DNA from: Psychrobacter sp. JCM 18900
GTDB taxonomy: Bacteria > Pseudomonadota > Gammaproteobacteria > Pseudomonadales > Moraxellaceae
NCBI RefSeq assembly: GCF_904846625.1
Contig: NZ_CAJHBL010000002.1
Coordinates: forward strand, 496,001 to 560,000
DNA length: 64,000 bases
Direction of reading: 5' to 3'
Under the pieces are notes generated by a model. It did not search any database, was not told the DNA's origin, and saw nothing but the letters and a program-made list of their open reading frames with translations. The position numbers and the translations under genes were made by a program. Shown here one piece after another: positions 25,528-34,730 of the stretch. Positions within the stretch are counted from its first letter, which is position 1; every line of letters starts with the position of its first letter.

Positions 25528-26610
25528 TTAGCGATTTGGTAGCACATCTTTTACCATATCACGTAAGTCACGTAATGCTGTGACGGTGCTATCCCAATCT
25601 AGGCAACCATCGGTGATCGATTTGCCGTACTCAAGCTGGCTTAAATCAGCAGTCAATTTTTGATTGCCGCCTTTCAAGTGACTCTCAATCATCATACCGA
25701 TAATTGATTTATTACCATTTTGGATTTGTTCAGCAACGTTTTTGATAACCATCGGTTGTAGGTAAGGGTCTTTACCAGAGTTGGCATGACTTGAGTCAAT
25801 CATAATCTTGCTATTGGTTTTGCCTTTTGCCAGCTCGTTTTCAACTTGGGCTACCGCAGTTTCATCATAGTTAGGTTTACCGTTACCACCGCGAAGTACC
25901 ACGTGCGCGTAAGGGTTACCTTTAGATTTGATGATAGAGACTTTACCATCTGACGACAGACCTAAAAAGCTATGACCTTCTTTAACCGCTTGCATGGCAT
26001 TGACAGCAACTGTCATGCCGCCATCAGTACCGTTCTTAAAGCCAACTGGGCATGATAAGCCAGAGCTCATTTCGCGATGCGTTTGGCTCTCAGTGGTACG
26101 TGCACCAATGGCTGACCAGCTGATTAGATCTTGTATGTACTGCGGTGTATTTGGATCAAGTGCTTCAGTCGCGCAAGGTAAACCCTTTTCATTCAAATCA
26201 AGTAGCAATTTACGAGCCGTGCGCAAGCCTTTTTCTATATCAAAGCTGTCATTCATGTCAGGGTCGTTGATCATGCCTTTCCAGCCAACCGTCGTACGAG
26301 GTTTTTCGAAATAAACACGCATGACCACAAATACACTGTCTTCGATTTCTTTTGCCAATACGGCTAAACGATCGGCATATTCGTGAGCGGCTTTGATATC
26401 GTGAATAGAGCAAGGGCCAATGACCACAAACAAACGCTTGTCTTTACCATCCAAGATATCTTGAATAGTATTGCGACCTTTTAGTACGGTGTTATACGCG
26501 TCGTCTGACAGAGGCAGCTCGGCTTTTAGCTCGGCGGGGGTAATCAAAGGAATAAATTTTTCAATATTCACGTCGTCAATATCTGCATTATGGGTAACTG
26601 ATGTTGTCAT
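25528..26610 (-). CDS. 3-Deoxy-7-phosphoheptulonate synthase, AroG class
   Basis: A 360-residue class I-alpha DAHP synthase, which condenses phosphoenolpyruvate and erythrose 4-phosphate at the head of aromatic biosynthesis. Motifs include VIGPCSIHD, MRVYFEKPRTTVGWKG, IGARTTESQTHRE, and IDSSHANSGKDP. The length and N-terminal extension match the E. coli AroF/G/H group, which is feedback-inhibited by one aromatic amino acid; which one cannot be decided here. No clear ribosome-binding site precedes the ATG. aroQ of the same pathway lies far away in this window. Confidence 0.93.
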   Translation of the reverse strand: MTTSVTHNADIDDVNIEKFIPLITPAELKAELPLSDDAYNTVLKGRNTIQDILDGKDKRLFVVIGPCSIHDIKAAHEYADRLAVLAKEIEDSVFVVMRVYFEKPRTTVGWKGMINDPDMNDSFDIEKGLRTARKLLLDLNEKGLPCATEALDPNTPQYIQDLISWSAIGARTTESQTHREMSSGLSCPVGFKNGTDGGMTVAVNAMQAVKEGHSFLGLSSDGKVSIIKSKGNPYAHVVLRGGNGKPNYDETAVAQVENELAKGKTNSKIMIDSSHANSGKDPYLQPMVIKNVAEQIQNGNKSIIGMMIESHLKGGNQKLTADLSQLEYGKSITDGCLDWDSTVTALRDLRDMVKDVLPNR

Positions 26611-27039
26611 GGTTATATATCGTCTAGCTGATTTATAGGAACATTCATTATGCGGACAAAAGTGTTGGTTGACAAGGGTAGTCGAACAGTTAATTGACTG
26701 ATAACTGGAATGAGAAAACTAAAACTTAGTTATACTTATAGAGACTTAGCGTGATATTTGACGTTCTAAATGCACGTTTAGCATTTGGTTTTTCTATCTA
26801 TTAATAAGAGTTGGTTGAGTTTTTGGTGCATAACGCTCAGATTTTATGCGTGAATTTAGCTATTTGTATCATCGTCACGTATGATAGCAACATTAGCGAT
26901 GGGTGGACCAAACTGTGGCATTAAAACAGTACGGATGAGTGCGCATATTATTCATAAGGCCATATCGCTGATTTATTACGTTATATTTTATAATAACGGT
27001 TTATTTTATTTTGTGTATTTCTAATATCGAGAGCTTGTC
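26611..27039. other. Divergent spacer between DAHP synthase gene and lpxB
   Basis: A 429-base gap with no believable gene and no strong hairpin. It should hold promoters for both divergent genes. I see nothing more specific. Confidence 0.3.
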
Positions 27040-28356
27040 ATGACAGATTCTGCTACGTCTCATCACTATACTGACCTCATTCATCAAGCCGGGACGGATT
27101 CTCAAGTAGCAAACATAAATGCTATGCCGCTAGTGATAGGTATCGTCGCAGGTGAGGTATCTGGTGACAGCTTAGGCGCAGATTTTATGCGGCAAATGAA
27201 TAATCTACGTGATGATATTGTCTGGGTAGGCGTAGGCGGTACAAAAATGCAGGCGCAAGGGCTACATAGTATTTTCCCATTAGAGCGCTTGGCAGTGATG
27301 GGTCTGGTTGAGGTCATGTCGCAGTTACCCGATTTGCTTAAAGCACGTCGCGAGCTATTGAGCGCATTTAAGGCTGCTAATATTGATTGGTTTGTCGGTA
27401 TTGATGCGCCTGATTTCAATTTGCGAGTATCCAAAAAATTAAAGCCCCAAGGCGTGTTCTGTGTGCAGTATGTCAGTCCTTCTATCTGGGCATGGCGCGA
27501 GTCGCGTATCCATAATATTAAGGCGGCGACCAATTTGGTGCTATGTCTATTCCCGTTTGAGTTGCCAGTTTATGAGCGACATAATCATCCGGCGATCTGT
27601 GTGGGTCATCCATTACTACGAACCATTGATCAGGTCCTGATCGATACACCAATCAACCAACGTCGCAGTGAGCTCGTTTGGGACAATGATGGGTTGCAGC
27701 AGTTTTTTATTGAACGCTTCGATGATGTGAGTCAGCTTATTTGTGTGATGCCAGGCTCTAGGCGCGGTGAAATTACAGCGATTCTGCCATTGATGCTTGA
27801 TGGTATCCAAAAGTTAATCCTATTAGATCCTAAGCTGTGCTTTATCATTCCAACGGTCGATCAAAACCATCAATATATCGTGCAAGAAGTGATCGACCAA
27901 CGCTCAGAGCAGCTACGTGAAGCAATTGTGGTGGTTTACGATGATACCCAGCCAGAATTTAGCCAACATGCCATGGCGGCATCAGATATCGTGATGCTGG
28001 CTTCTGGGACAGCAACGCTGGAGGCAATGCTGCTTGAACGGCCGATGGTAGTAGTCTATCAATTAAATCAGCTGACTTACCAAATAGCCAAGCGTCTGGT
28101 AAAAGTACCATATGTGGCATTGCCTAATATATTGGCTAATGCGCCAATCGTACCTGAGCTGATTCAAGAGCAGGCGAGTGGCGACAATATTTGCCGTACC
28201 GTAATGCGATTGCTGCAACCACGCGCTTATGCCGAGCAATTACATGACTTACTAGTGACAAAGCAGTCGCTACAACAGCAAAGTAACCATGAGCCTGCAA
28301 ACAGCGTGATTGAACAATGGTTTATCCAAAATACTAATACCGTCAATCCTAATTAA
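27040..28356 (+). CDS. lpxB: Lipid-A-disaccharide synthase
   Basis: A 438-residue GT19 glycosyltransferase, slightly longer than usual because of an N-terminal extension. It joins lipid X and UDP-diacylglucosamine to make lipid A disaccharide at the inner membrane. Visible signatures are [53 protein letters not shown] and [12 protein letters not shown]. It stands immediately before rnhB, as in many gammaproteobacteria, but lpxA and fabZ are not in front of it. Confidence 0.96.
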   Translation: MTDSATSHHYTDLIHQAGTDSQVANINAMPLVIGIVAGEVSGDSLGADFMRQMNNLRDDIVWVGVGGTKMQAQGLHSIFPLERLAVMGLVEVMSQLPDLLKARRELLSAFKAANIDWFVGIDAPDFNLRVSKKLKPQGVFCVQYVSPSIWAWRESRIHNIKAATNLVLCLFPFELPVYERHNHPAICVGHPLLRTIDQVLIDTPINQRRSELVWDNDGLQQFFIERFDDVSQLICVMPGSRRGEITAILPLMLDGIQKLILLDPKLCFIIPTVDQNHQYIVQEVIDQRSEQLREAIVVVYDDTQPEFSQHAMAASDIVMLASGTATLEAMLLERPMVVVYQLNQLTYQIAKRLVKVPYVALPNILANAPIVPELIQEQASGDNICRTVMRLLQPRAYAEQLHDLLVTKQSLQQQSNHEPANSVIEQWFIQNTNTVNPN

Positions 28357-28378
28357 ACAAGAAAGACTGCCTAACATT

Positions 28379-29257
28379 ATGTATATTCAAAACAGTACAG
28401 AAAGCTCAGCTCAGATGATTGACATTAATATCGAGCATATTGATGTCAAAGGACAATATATTCAGTTAGCAGCGCCCATACGTTTATATGGGCAAATGAA
28501 TACCGCTGAGTTGCTTACTCAATATCTGACTAATGATAACCAAGAGACGGAGCAGTCAATACTACAAATCGGCGTTGATGAAGCAGGGCGCGGCCCATTA
28601 CTAGGCAGCGTCAATGTGGCGGCGGCAATATTACCTGCGACTTGGTCAGGGCTCATTGAAGAACAGCCGCTTAAAGACACGCCATTGTCGATACTGACAG
28701 ACTCCAAACAACTGAGTGAAAAAAAGCGCGATATCCTTTATCCATTGGTTCAGCAGCATGCTATCGGCTATATCGTCGCTGATATACCAGCAGCAGTAAT
28801 CGACCAGGTGAATATCTTGCAGGCAACAATGCTTGGTATGCGCTTATGTACTGAATCATTGCTAGAAGTGATTTTTGAAAAATTCTCGACTACTGGAAAT
28901 GATAACAGCACGTCGCTCAATCAATTAAAAATCGAAGTACTGTTTGATGGAAATCGTTGTCCTGATTTGAACTATAATAGCTTTGAAAATTTAGAGGTAG
29001 CGCCATCTGCGATTGATTGTCAAGCGTGGGTAAAAGGTGATGCGCGTCATACTAGTATTGCAGCGGCCAGTATATTGGCAAAAGTAAGTCGTGATGAATC
29101 GATGTATACACTGGATGCTCAATATCCGGAATACGGTATTGCTAAACACAAAGGCTATCCGACGCGCGCGCACATGGAAGCAATCGAAAAATATGGTGTC
29201 TTGCCAACGCATAGACGTAGTTTTGCACCAGTAAGAAAAGCGCTAGAAATACAGTAG
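28379..29257 (+). CDS. rnhB: Ribonuclease HII with N-terminal extension
   Basis: RNase HII removes RNA primers and single ribonucleotides from DNA. The catalytic D67-E68 pair is in [12 protein letters not shown]; later acidic residues sit in LFDGNRC and in the SRDES segment, preceded by [21 protein letters not shown]. At 292 residues it is longer than typical (about 200), mostly because about 60 residues precede the catalytic core and a polar insertion lies near residue 180. The ATG at 28379 is 22 bases after lpxB; a TTG 69 bases earlier inside lpxB is rejected. The ribosome-binding site is weak. Confidence 0.93.
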   Translation: MYIQNSTESSAQMIDINIEHIDVKGQYIQLAAPIRLYGQMNTAELLTQYLTNDNQETEQSILQIGVDEAGRGPLLGSVNVAAAILPATWSGLIEEQPLKDTPLSILTDSKQLSEKKRDILYPLVQQHAIGYIVADIPAAVIDQVNILQATMLGMRLCTESLLEVIFEKFSTTGNDNSTSLNQLKIEVLFDGNRCPDLNYNSFENLEVAPSAIDCQAWVKGDARHTSIAAASILAKVSRDESMYTLDAQYPEYGIAKHKGYPTRAHMEAIEKYGVLPTHRRSFAPVRKALEIQ

Positions 29258-29591
29258 CTATAAACAAGTGACTATCACAAAGTAGTGATGAAAAAGCGAT
29301 TATGAAAAAGCGACTGTATAGTGGATACAAAAGAATCGTACTTTAGATGATATCTTTGCCTTAAAAATAGCCTAAGCTTAGTGTTGATTTATATACTTAA
29401 AAAGAAACCTGTTACTTGCAATTAGCGAGTAGTAGGTTTTTTTACAAAATAATGAGCAAAAGTTCATAATTTGTAATACAATAGATATTATATTGAAATA
29501 AAACACTGTTAAATCAACCACTAACTACCCTGTAGCTGATTTTTATTCTCATTGCTTTTCACAAGCAGGTTATTATTTTATAGGATGAGCG
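29258..29591. other. Spacer after rnhB
   Basis: A 334-base AT-rich gap. It contains the terminator candidate at 29404-29443 and presumably the promoter of the CAP-domain lipoprotein gene. No gene is seen. Confidence 0.35.
29404..29443 (+). terminator. Terminator candidate after rnhB
   Basis: An imperfect inverted repeat (AAACCTGTTACTTGC/GCGAGTAGTAGGTTT) followed by a run of seven T residues, about 150 bases after rnhB. Confidence 0.6.
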
Positions 29592-30845
29592 ATGACTTCT
29601 TATACTTCTCAAAAAAATCTTGCGGCAGTGCTATTTTTAACCATATTTCTCAGCGCGTGCGGCGGAGGCGGTGATTCTGACAGCAGTTCTACATCTGCTA
29701 ATACAACAGATAACTCACAAAGCGATGAAGCTGCCCAGCCAACAACGTCGGAACCTATTATTTCTGCTCCGATTATAGCGACACCAACTAGTCAGGGTGA
29801 CGAGCCAAGCGATGGTAATCCTAACGTTGATGGCAATGGGTCAGCTGATAATAATGTACAAGCAGCACTGAGTGCAAATAATCAGTTTAGTTTGGCAAGA
29901 ACCAGCTGTGGTCTAAATGGTTTATCCGTTGATACAGAACTAGATGATATTGCTATTCAGCACGCAAATTACATTAAATATGTATTTGCTAATAGCTCAC
30001 CAACTAGCTTTAACGCGCATTTTGAAAATGAAATCAGCGATATTGCTAGTGTGACAGGTTCTAACAATCCTTTTTTCAGTGGATTAGATCTGGCAGATCG
30101 ATTGATCAATGCAGACTATGGTAACTCTCAATATGGTGTCACTGAAAACATTGCCCAGTCTGTCTATTACAGTTCGGCAGGCAATTTTTTGAGTACAGAA
30201 GCTGTAGCAAGCTCTATGGCAAAGTCGCTGTTGTCAGCGCCTTATCATCTACGCTCTTTAATGTTGCCAACCTCAGGTGTAGTAGGAACAGGAGTGGTTA
30301 CCTATACGCCTAGTAGTAAAAATGCTGCTAACAATAAAGGCTATGTTTTGGTAAGCAATGCTGCAGGGACAAAAACCACGACAAATAAAACGCTTGAAGG
30401 TGTTTTTACGTACCCATGTCAAGATGTGACGGGAACAGTTACTGCACTTTATAACGAAACCCCAAATCCAGTCAGAGGCTCTGGGCGCAATTTACGTACT
30501 GAGCCTATCGGACAGCCTGTTTATATTAACATGCCATCCGCTGATAAAGTTAAAGTGAGTAACGTTAAATTCCGAGATGTGCAGCGTAATATAGATGTGC
30601 CGATTCAATTGCTTGATTCTGACAATGATCCGTACAAAGGTACGAATTATGCGCTACCAACGAATGAAGCATTTATTTTGCCATTAACTGATGCGTTGAA
30701 AAGCTGTGAATCAGGTAGTAATAAAGGTGGTAATTGTGGACTTTATGGCAATAGCCAATATAAGGTCAGCTTTGATATTTTGGTTGACGATAAAACATTA
30801 GAGCAGCAGTCATTTACGTTTACTACTGGTAAGGTAAATTATTAA
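29592..30845 (+). CDS. CAP/SCP-domain lipoprotein
   Basis: A 417-residue lipoprotein. A signal peptide ends in the lipobox LSAC with a GGGG stretch after the cysteine. A low-complexity Ser/Thr/Asn/Asp linker follows to about residue 95. Then comes a CAP-like domain starting ARTSCGLNGLSVDTELDDIAIQHANYIKY and continuing with TENIAQSV; this is typical of bacterial CAP-domain proteins. The remaining C-terminal 150 residues carry GSGRNLRTEPIGQPV and several cysteines. It is probably surface- or outer-membrane-attached. Function is unknown. Confidence 0.8.
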   Translation: MTSYTSQKNLAAVLFLTIFLSACGGGGDSDSSSTSANTTDNSQSDEAAQPTTSEPIISAPIIATPTSQGDEPSDGNPNVDGNGSADNNVQAALSANNQFSLARTSCGLNGLSVDTELDDIAIQHANYIKYVFANSSPTSFNAHFENEISDIASVTGSNNPFFSGLDLADRLINADYGNSQYGVTENIAQSVYYSSAGNFLSTEAVASSMAKSLLSAPYHLRSLMLPTSGVVGTGVVTYTPSSKNAANNKGYVLVSNAAGTKTTTNKTLEGVFTYPCQDVTGTVTALYNETPNPVRGSGRNLRTEPIGQPVYINMPSADKVKVSNVKFRDVQRNIDVPIQLLDSDNDPYKGTNYALPTNEAFILPLTDALKSCESGSNKGGNCGLYGNSQYKVSFDILVDDKTLEQQSFTFTTGKVNY

Positions 30846-30877
30846 TAATCATTTAATACGCTCTAAATATTGATCGT

Positions 30878-30922
30878 AAAAAAGAAGGTCTGAACCAGTG
30901 ATATGATTCAGACCTTCTTTTT
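30878..30922. terminator. Bidirectional terminator after the CAP lipoprotein gene
   Basis: A 16-base inverted repeat (AAAAAGAAGGTCTGAA/TTCAGACCTTCTTTTT) with a 12-base loop between two convergent genes; T-runs on both strands. Confidence 0.88.
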
Positions 30923-30996
30923 ATGTGATGATTTTTTTTGTAATAATTTTTTGTGTAATAACTTTAATTATCTTCATACAATACTAGGAGTCTCGC

Positions 30997-31662
30997 CTAA
31001 AACGATGAGTTAGGCTGTTTTAAAAAGTTTTTTTCATCTTCGGTTGAGTCGCGATTTAGTACCTCGTTGCGATGTGGGTATCGCCCGAATTGATCAATGA
31101 TTTGTTTGTGACGATGTTCAAAATCTAATGTATTTGCATCATCTAATTGCTCAAATAGCGGTAGATAACGCTTATGAATCATGGCCGACTCGGAGTGCAT
31201 AAACGGTATAATAATAAACCTACGCCATTGCATCGGTAGAGTATCAAAATAAGGCTGTTGAATGGCTTCTTGGGCGAGTGCTAAGGCCATACCATCTTGT
31301 GCAAATGAACTTGCTTGTCCGCGACATAAATTGCGTGAAAACTGATCCAGCACAATAATTTCTGCCAAGCGTCCTGCCAACGCCGTTATCGAGCTATTAC
31401 CATCCAATGAAGACTCTGCGATACGCCAACTGACACATTCGCCTTGTTTCGCTGCTTCCCAAATGTCGCCAAACTTATCTTGTATTTGCTTATCAAAACG
31501 ATCGTTTTGTTCAAACCAGTAAGCTTCATTGTTTTTATCAAACCAAAAATCCAACACGGCACGCGCATCAGGATCTAGATAAGTCAAATCTATGTTTTTC
31601 GGATCCAATTGTGATGAATGGGATCGACTGGCTGAGGTGGAATAATCGGTTGAGAGTGCCAT
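30997..31662 (-). CDS. DUF924 family protein
   Basis: A 221-residue soluble protein of the DUF924 family, a TPR-like helical fold with no known activity. Characteristic parts are VLDFWFDKNNEAYWF, LAGRLAEIIVLDQFSRNLCRG, and the pair RRFIIIPFMHSESAMIHKRYLPLF and DQFGRYPHRNEVLNRDST. The N-terminal 27 residues are serine-rich and variable. It is divergent from the carboxynorspermidine decarboxylase gene. Confidence 0.88.
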   Translation of the reverse strand: MALSTDYSTSASRSHSSQLDPKNIDLTYLDPDARAVLDFWFDKNNEAYWFEQNDRFDKQIQDKFGDIWEAAKQGECVSWRIAESSLDGNSSITALAGRLAEIIVLDQFSRNLCRGQASSFAQDGMALALAQEAIQQPYFDTLPMQWRRFIIIPFMHSESAMIHKRYLPLFEQLDDANTLDFEHRHKQIIDQFGRYPHRNEVLNRDSTEDEKNFLKQPNSSF

Positions 31663-31761
31663 AAGATATTCTAATTATGATGAATTTAGTCTACTATAGC
31701 GCAAATATTTATATCTGTCTGTCAAGATACCAACAGCAGAGTGTCTATTAGGTAATCTATT

Positions 31762-33003
31762 ATGAATGCTAAAAATCTAGAGAATTCTATCAACGCGACA
31801 TTGCCACCAACGCCTTACTATGTGCTTGATGAAGCGGCCATCGTTGCCAATATGAAAATCATTGCAAGGCTATGTGAGCTGTCTGGTGCAAAAGCATTAT
31901 TGGCACTAAAATGCTTTGCCACATGGGGCGTGTTTGATGTGATGCAGCCTTATCTGCATGGCACGACTTCATCTTCACTTAACGAAGTCAGATTGGGCTA
32001 TGAGACCTTTGGCAATAACGATGATGCCAGTAGCAGCGATAAAAAAGAAACGCATGCTTATAGCGTCGCCTATAGTGCAGACGAAATCCCTGAAGTGTTG
32101 AACTATGCGGATAAAATCATCTTTAACTCAATCTCACAGCTCAACGCTTTTAAAGCGCAAGCCGCCGCACAAAATATACCTGTAGGTCTACGACTCAACC
32201 CTAAGACCAGCAACTCATCGTTTTTGATTGCTGATCCTGCGCGTCCATTTAGTCGTCTTGGTGAACACGATAAAGATAAAATCGCAGCAGTACTTGGCGA
32301 TATCACTGGCGTCATGATTCATAACAATTGCGAAAATGACAGCTTTGAAGCCTTTAGTGAAAGCTTGGCTGATATCGAAGAAAGATTTGGTGATGTCTTA
32401 GCGCAGCTTGAATGGGTGAGCTTGGGCGGCGGTATCCACTTTATCGCGCCTGATTATCCATTAGAGAAGCTAGCTGCACGTTTGAAAGCGTTTAGCGAAA
32501 ACTATGGCGTGCAAGTGTATCTTGAGCCGGGTGAAGCCAGTATTCACGGTGCGGGCACGTTGGTAACTACTGTATTGGATACCATGCATAACGAAAAAAA
32601 CCTAGCAGTCGTCGATGCTTCTATCGAAGCGCATATGCTTGATCTATTGATTTATCGTGAGTCCGCACCGATTGCCGCGATTAACCATACAGCTGTCGAT
32701 ATTGCACCTATTGGTAATCCTGCAGAAGCTGCATCGTCTGAAGCTGATGCTGAGTCGGCAGACCATACCATTATCTATGGTCGTTCTTGCTTAGCAGGTG
32801 ATATTTTCGGCGAGTATGCATTACCGAGTAATCTTCAGATAGGCGATCAGATTGCCTTTGGCAATGCTGCTGGTTATACAATGGTTAAGAAAAACTGGTT
32901 CAATGGTGTCAACATGCCAGCGATAGTCATCTGTCGATTGGATGGCAGTATCGATATCCAACGTGAGTTTGATTATCAAGATTATAAAGCCAGCTTGTCT
33001 TAA
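31762..33003 (+). CDS. nspC: Carboxynorspermidine/carboxyspermidine decarboxylase
   Basis: A 413-residue PLP enzyme of the alanine-racemase fold. It decarboxylates carboxyspermidine (or carboxynorspermidine) to the free polyamine. The PLP lysine is in ALLALKCFATWGVFD near residue 50; SLGGGIHF, LEPGEASIHGAGTL and YGRSCLAGDIFGEY are as expected. The polar stretches at about residues 91-100 and 320-333 look like insertions relative to shorter homologues. The partner dehydrogenase gene follows after a 275-base gap with its own promoter-like signals. Confidence 0.92.
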   Translation: MNAKNLENSINATLPPTPYYVLDEAAIVANMKIIARLCELSGAKALLALKCFATWGVFDVMQPYLHGTTSSSLNEVRLGYETFGNNDDASSSDKKETHAYSVAYSADEIPEVLNYADKIIFNSISQLNAFKAQAAAQNIPVGLRLNPKTSNSSFLIADPARPFSRLGEHDKDKIAAVLGDITGVMIHNNCENDSFEAFSESLADIEERFGDVLAQLEWVSLGGGIHFIAPDYPLEKLAARLKAFSENYGVQVYLEPGEASIHGAGTLVTTVLDTMHNEKNLAVVDASIEAHMLDLLIYRESAPIAAINHTAVDIAPIGNPAEAASSEADAESADHTIIYGRSCLAGDIFGEYALPSNLQIGDQIAFGNAAGYTMVKKNWFNGVNMPAIVICRLDGSIDIQREFDYQDYKASLS

Positions 33004-33117
33004 AGCGTTACTTTTGCGCCTTTTCTACATTAGAAAACAAAGGCTTAGTCTTAATAATGGGTAATTTTAAGGTATCTACTATTGATACATTATTTTTTAC
33101 CGATAAGGGAATAAAAA

Positions 33118-33164
33118 TTGTTATAATCGCGTCGGGCAAATAATGGAGTATTATTTGCCCGACG
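33118..33164 (+). promoter_or_regulatory. Extended -10 promoter overlapping a perfect 15-base palindrome
   Basis: TGTTATAAT (33119-33127) is an extended -10 box. A perfect 15-base inverted repeat follows at once: 33130-33144 (CGTCGGGCAAATAAT) and 33150-33164, with a five-base spacer. Transcription would start inside the palindrome, which is where a repressor operator would sit. An alternative is a hairpin in the 5' leader. It lies 115 bases upstream of the carboxynorspermidine dehydrogenase gene. Confidence 0.6.
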
Positions 33165-33278
33165 GGTGCGTGGGTTTTCCTCGGTCTTCCTTTTTAATTC
33201 ACGCATATCATTCACTCGTTTCTGTTTTGCATAGCCGCTATCAATGGTATCGACAGGGACACAAAGGAGGATTGTTCA

Positions 33279-34553
33279 TTGAACACAAACCAACAAGCTA
33301 AGCCCAACAAAAAAGACGTACTGATCATCGGAGCAGGCGGTGTCGCTCAAGTGGTCGCGCATAAATGTGCGATGCACAATGATGTACTTGGTGAGATTCA
33401 TATCGCCTCACGTACAAAAGACAAATGCGACACCATCGCCCAAAGTGTAAAAGAAAAAGACAGCTTTAAGCAGGCTGCGGTCTTGCATACGCATCAAGTT
33501 GATGCGATGGACAGCCAAGCACTTGTGCAGCTGATACAAGACACTGGAATACAAATAGTTATCAATGTTGGTTCGGCATTTATCAATATGACCGTACTAG
33601 AAGCCTGCATTGAGACAGGTACTGCCTACATAGATACGGCTATTCATGAAGACCCACGTAAGATTTGTGAGACACCGCCGTGGTACAACAACTATGAATG
33701 GCAACGTAAAGAGCGCTGTGCAGACAACAATGTCACTGCCATTTTAGGTGCAGGGTTTGATCCTGGTATGGTCAACGCCTACGCGCGTCTGGGCTATGAC
33801 ATGATGGATGCAGGATCTGTGACGGATATCGATATCATTGATATCAATGCGGGCAGCCATGGCAAATACTTTGCGACCAACTTTGACCCAGAGATCAACT
33901 TCCGTGAGTTCACCGGTACGGTTTACTCTTGGCAGGATAGCAAGTGGCAGTCTAACAAAATGTTTGAAGTCAAACGTACGGACGATTTGCCAGTTGTGGG
34001 TGTGCAAAACAGCTATCTAAGTGGCCACGATGAAGTGCATTCATTGTCAGCCAATCTAGATGTACCAAACATTCGCTTTTGGATGGGTTTTGGTGAGCAT
34101 TACATCAATGTCTTCACTGTCCTACAGAGCTTAGGATTGTTGTCTGAGCAGCCAGTGATAACTGCTGAAGGCCAAGAAGTTGTACCACTAAAAGTTGTTA
34201 AAGCAGTACTACCAGATCCAAGCTCACTTGCACCGAACTATACAGGCAAGACCTGCATTGGTGATAAAGTCAAAGGCAAGATCAATGGTGTTGAGACTGA
34301 AGTGTTTATTTATAATGTTTCAGATCATAAAGATGCTTACAACGAAGTTGGTAGCCAAGGTATCTCTTATACCGCAGGCGTGCCACCTGTTGCTGCTGCG
34401 ATACTGGTCGCAACTGGCGAATGGGATGCAGGTAAGATGGTCAACGTCGAAGAGTTAGATGCCAAGCCATTTATCAATCTACTAAATAAGATTGGTCTGC
34501 CAACGCGTATCAAAGATAGCGAAGGTGATAGAGCGCTTGAGTTTGATATTTAA
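33279..34553 (+). CDS. Carboxynorspermidine/carboxyspermidine dehydrogenase (saccharopine-dehydrogenase family)
   Basis: A 424-residue NADPH-dependent dehydrogenase that condenses aspartate semialdehyde with diaminopropane or putrescine to the carboxy-polyamine. The Rossmann motif is VLIIGAGGVAQVVAHKCAMH near residue 14, followed by the saccharopine-dehydrogenase C-domain (ILGAGFDPGMVNAYARL and INAGSHGKYFATNF). The start is TTG: AAAGGAGG stands eight bases before it and there is no suitable ATG. With nspC this forms the SAM-decarboxylase-independent polyamine route. Terminator-like sequence follows. Confidence 0.92.
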   Translation: MNTNQQAKPNKKDVLIIGAGGVAQVVAHKCAMHNDVLGEIHIASRTKDKCDTIAQSVKEKDSFKQAAVLHTHQVDAMDSQALVQLIQDTGIQIVINVGSAFINMTVLEACIETGTAYIDTAIHEDPRKICETPPWYNNYEWQRKERCADNNVTAILGAGFDPGMVNAYARLGYDMMDAGSVTDIDIIDINAGSHGKYFATNFDPEINFREFTGTVYSWQDSKWQSNKMFEVKRTDDLPVVGVQNSYLSGHDEVHSLSANLDVPNIRFWMGFGEHYINVFTVLQSLGLLSEQPVITAEGQEVVPLKVVKAVLPDPSSLAPNYTGKTCIGDKVKGKINGVETEVFIYNVSDHKDAYNEVGSQGISYTAGVPPVAAAILVATGEWDAGKMVNVEELDAKPFINLLNKIGLPTRIKDSEGDRALEFDI

Positions 34554-34571
34554 TTAGCAAATTTTTTTTAG

Positions 34572-34604
34572 AAAAGCCTGTCTTATATAGATAGGCTTTT
34601 TTTA
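34572..34604 (+). terminator. Terminator after carboxynorspermidine dehydrogenase gene
   Basis: The stem AAAAGCCTGTCT/AGATAGGCTTTT (one wobble pair) with a short loop is followed by T residues, about 20 bases after the stop. Confidence 0.8.
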
Positions 34605-34730
34605 TGTCTAAGTAATGAGAGCTAGCGGTGACATTACGTTCTTGCTACTATCGATCGTGTTTGAATGCATGAGCGGCTTATAGAATGGATATAATTTCCG
34701 ATTGGATAGAAAATGTTTTACGATTTTACT

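Noticed and set aside
27102-27533. A 143-residue minus-strand frame inside lpxB
   Set aside because: The lpxB assignment is firm; the opposite frame has no motif.
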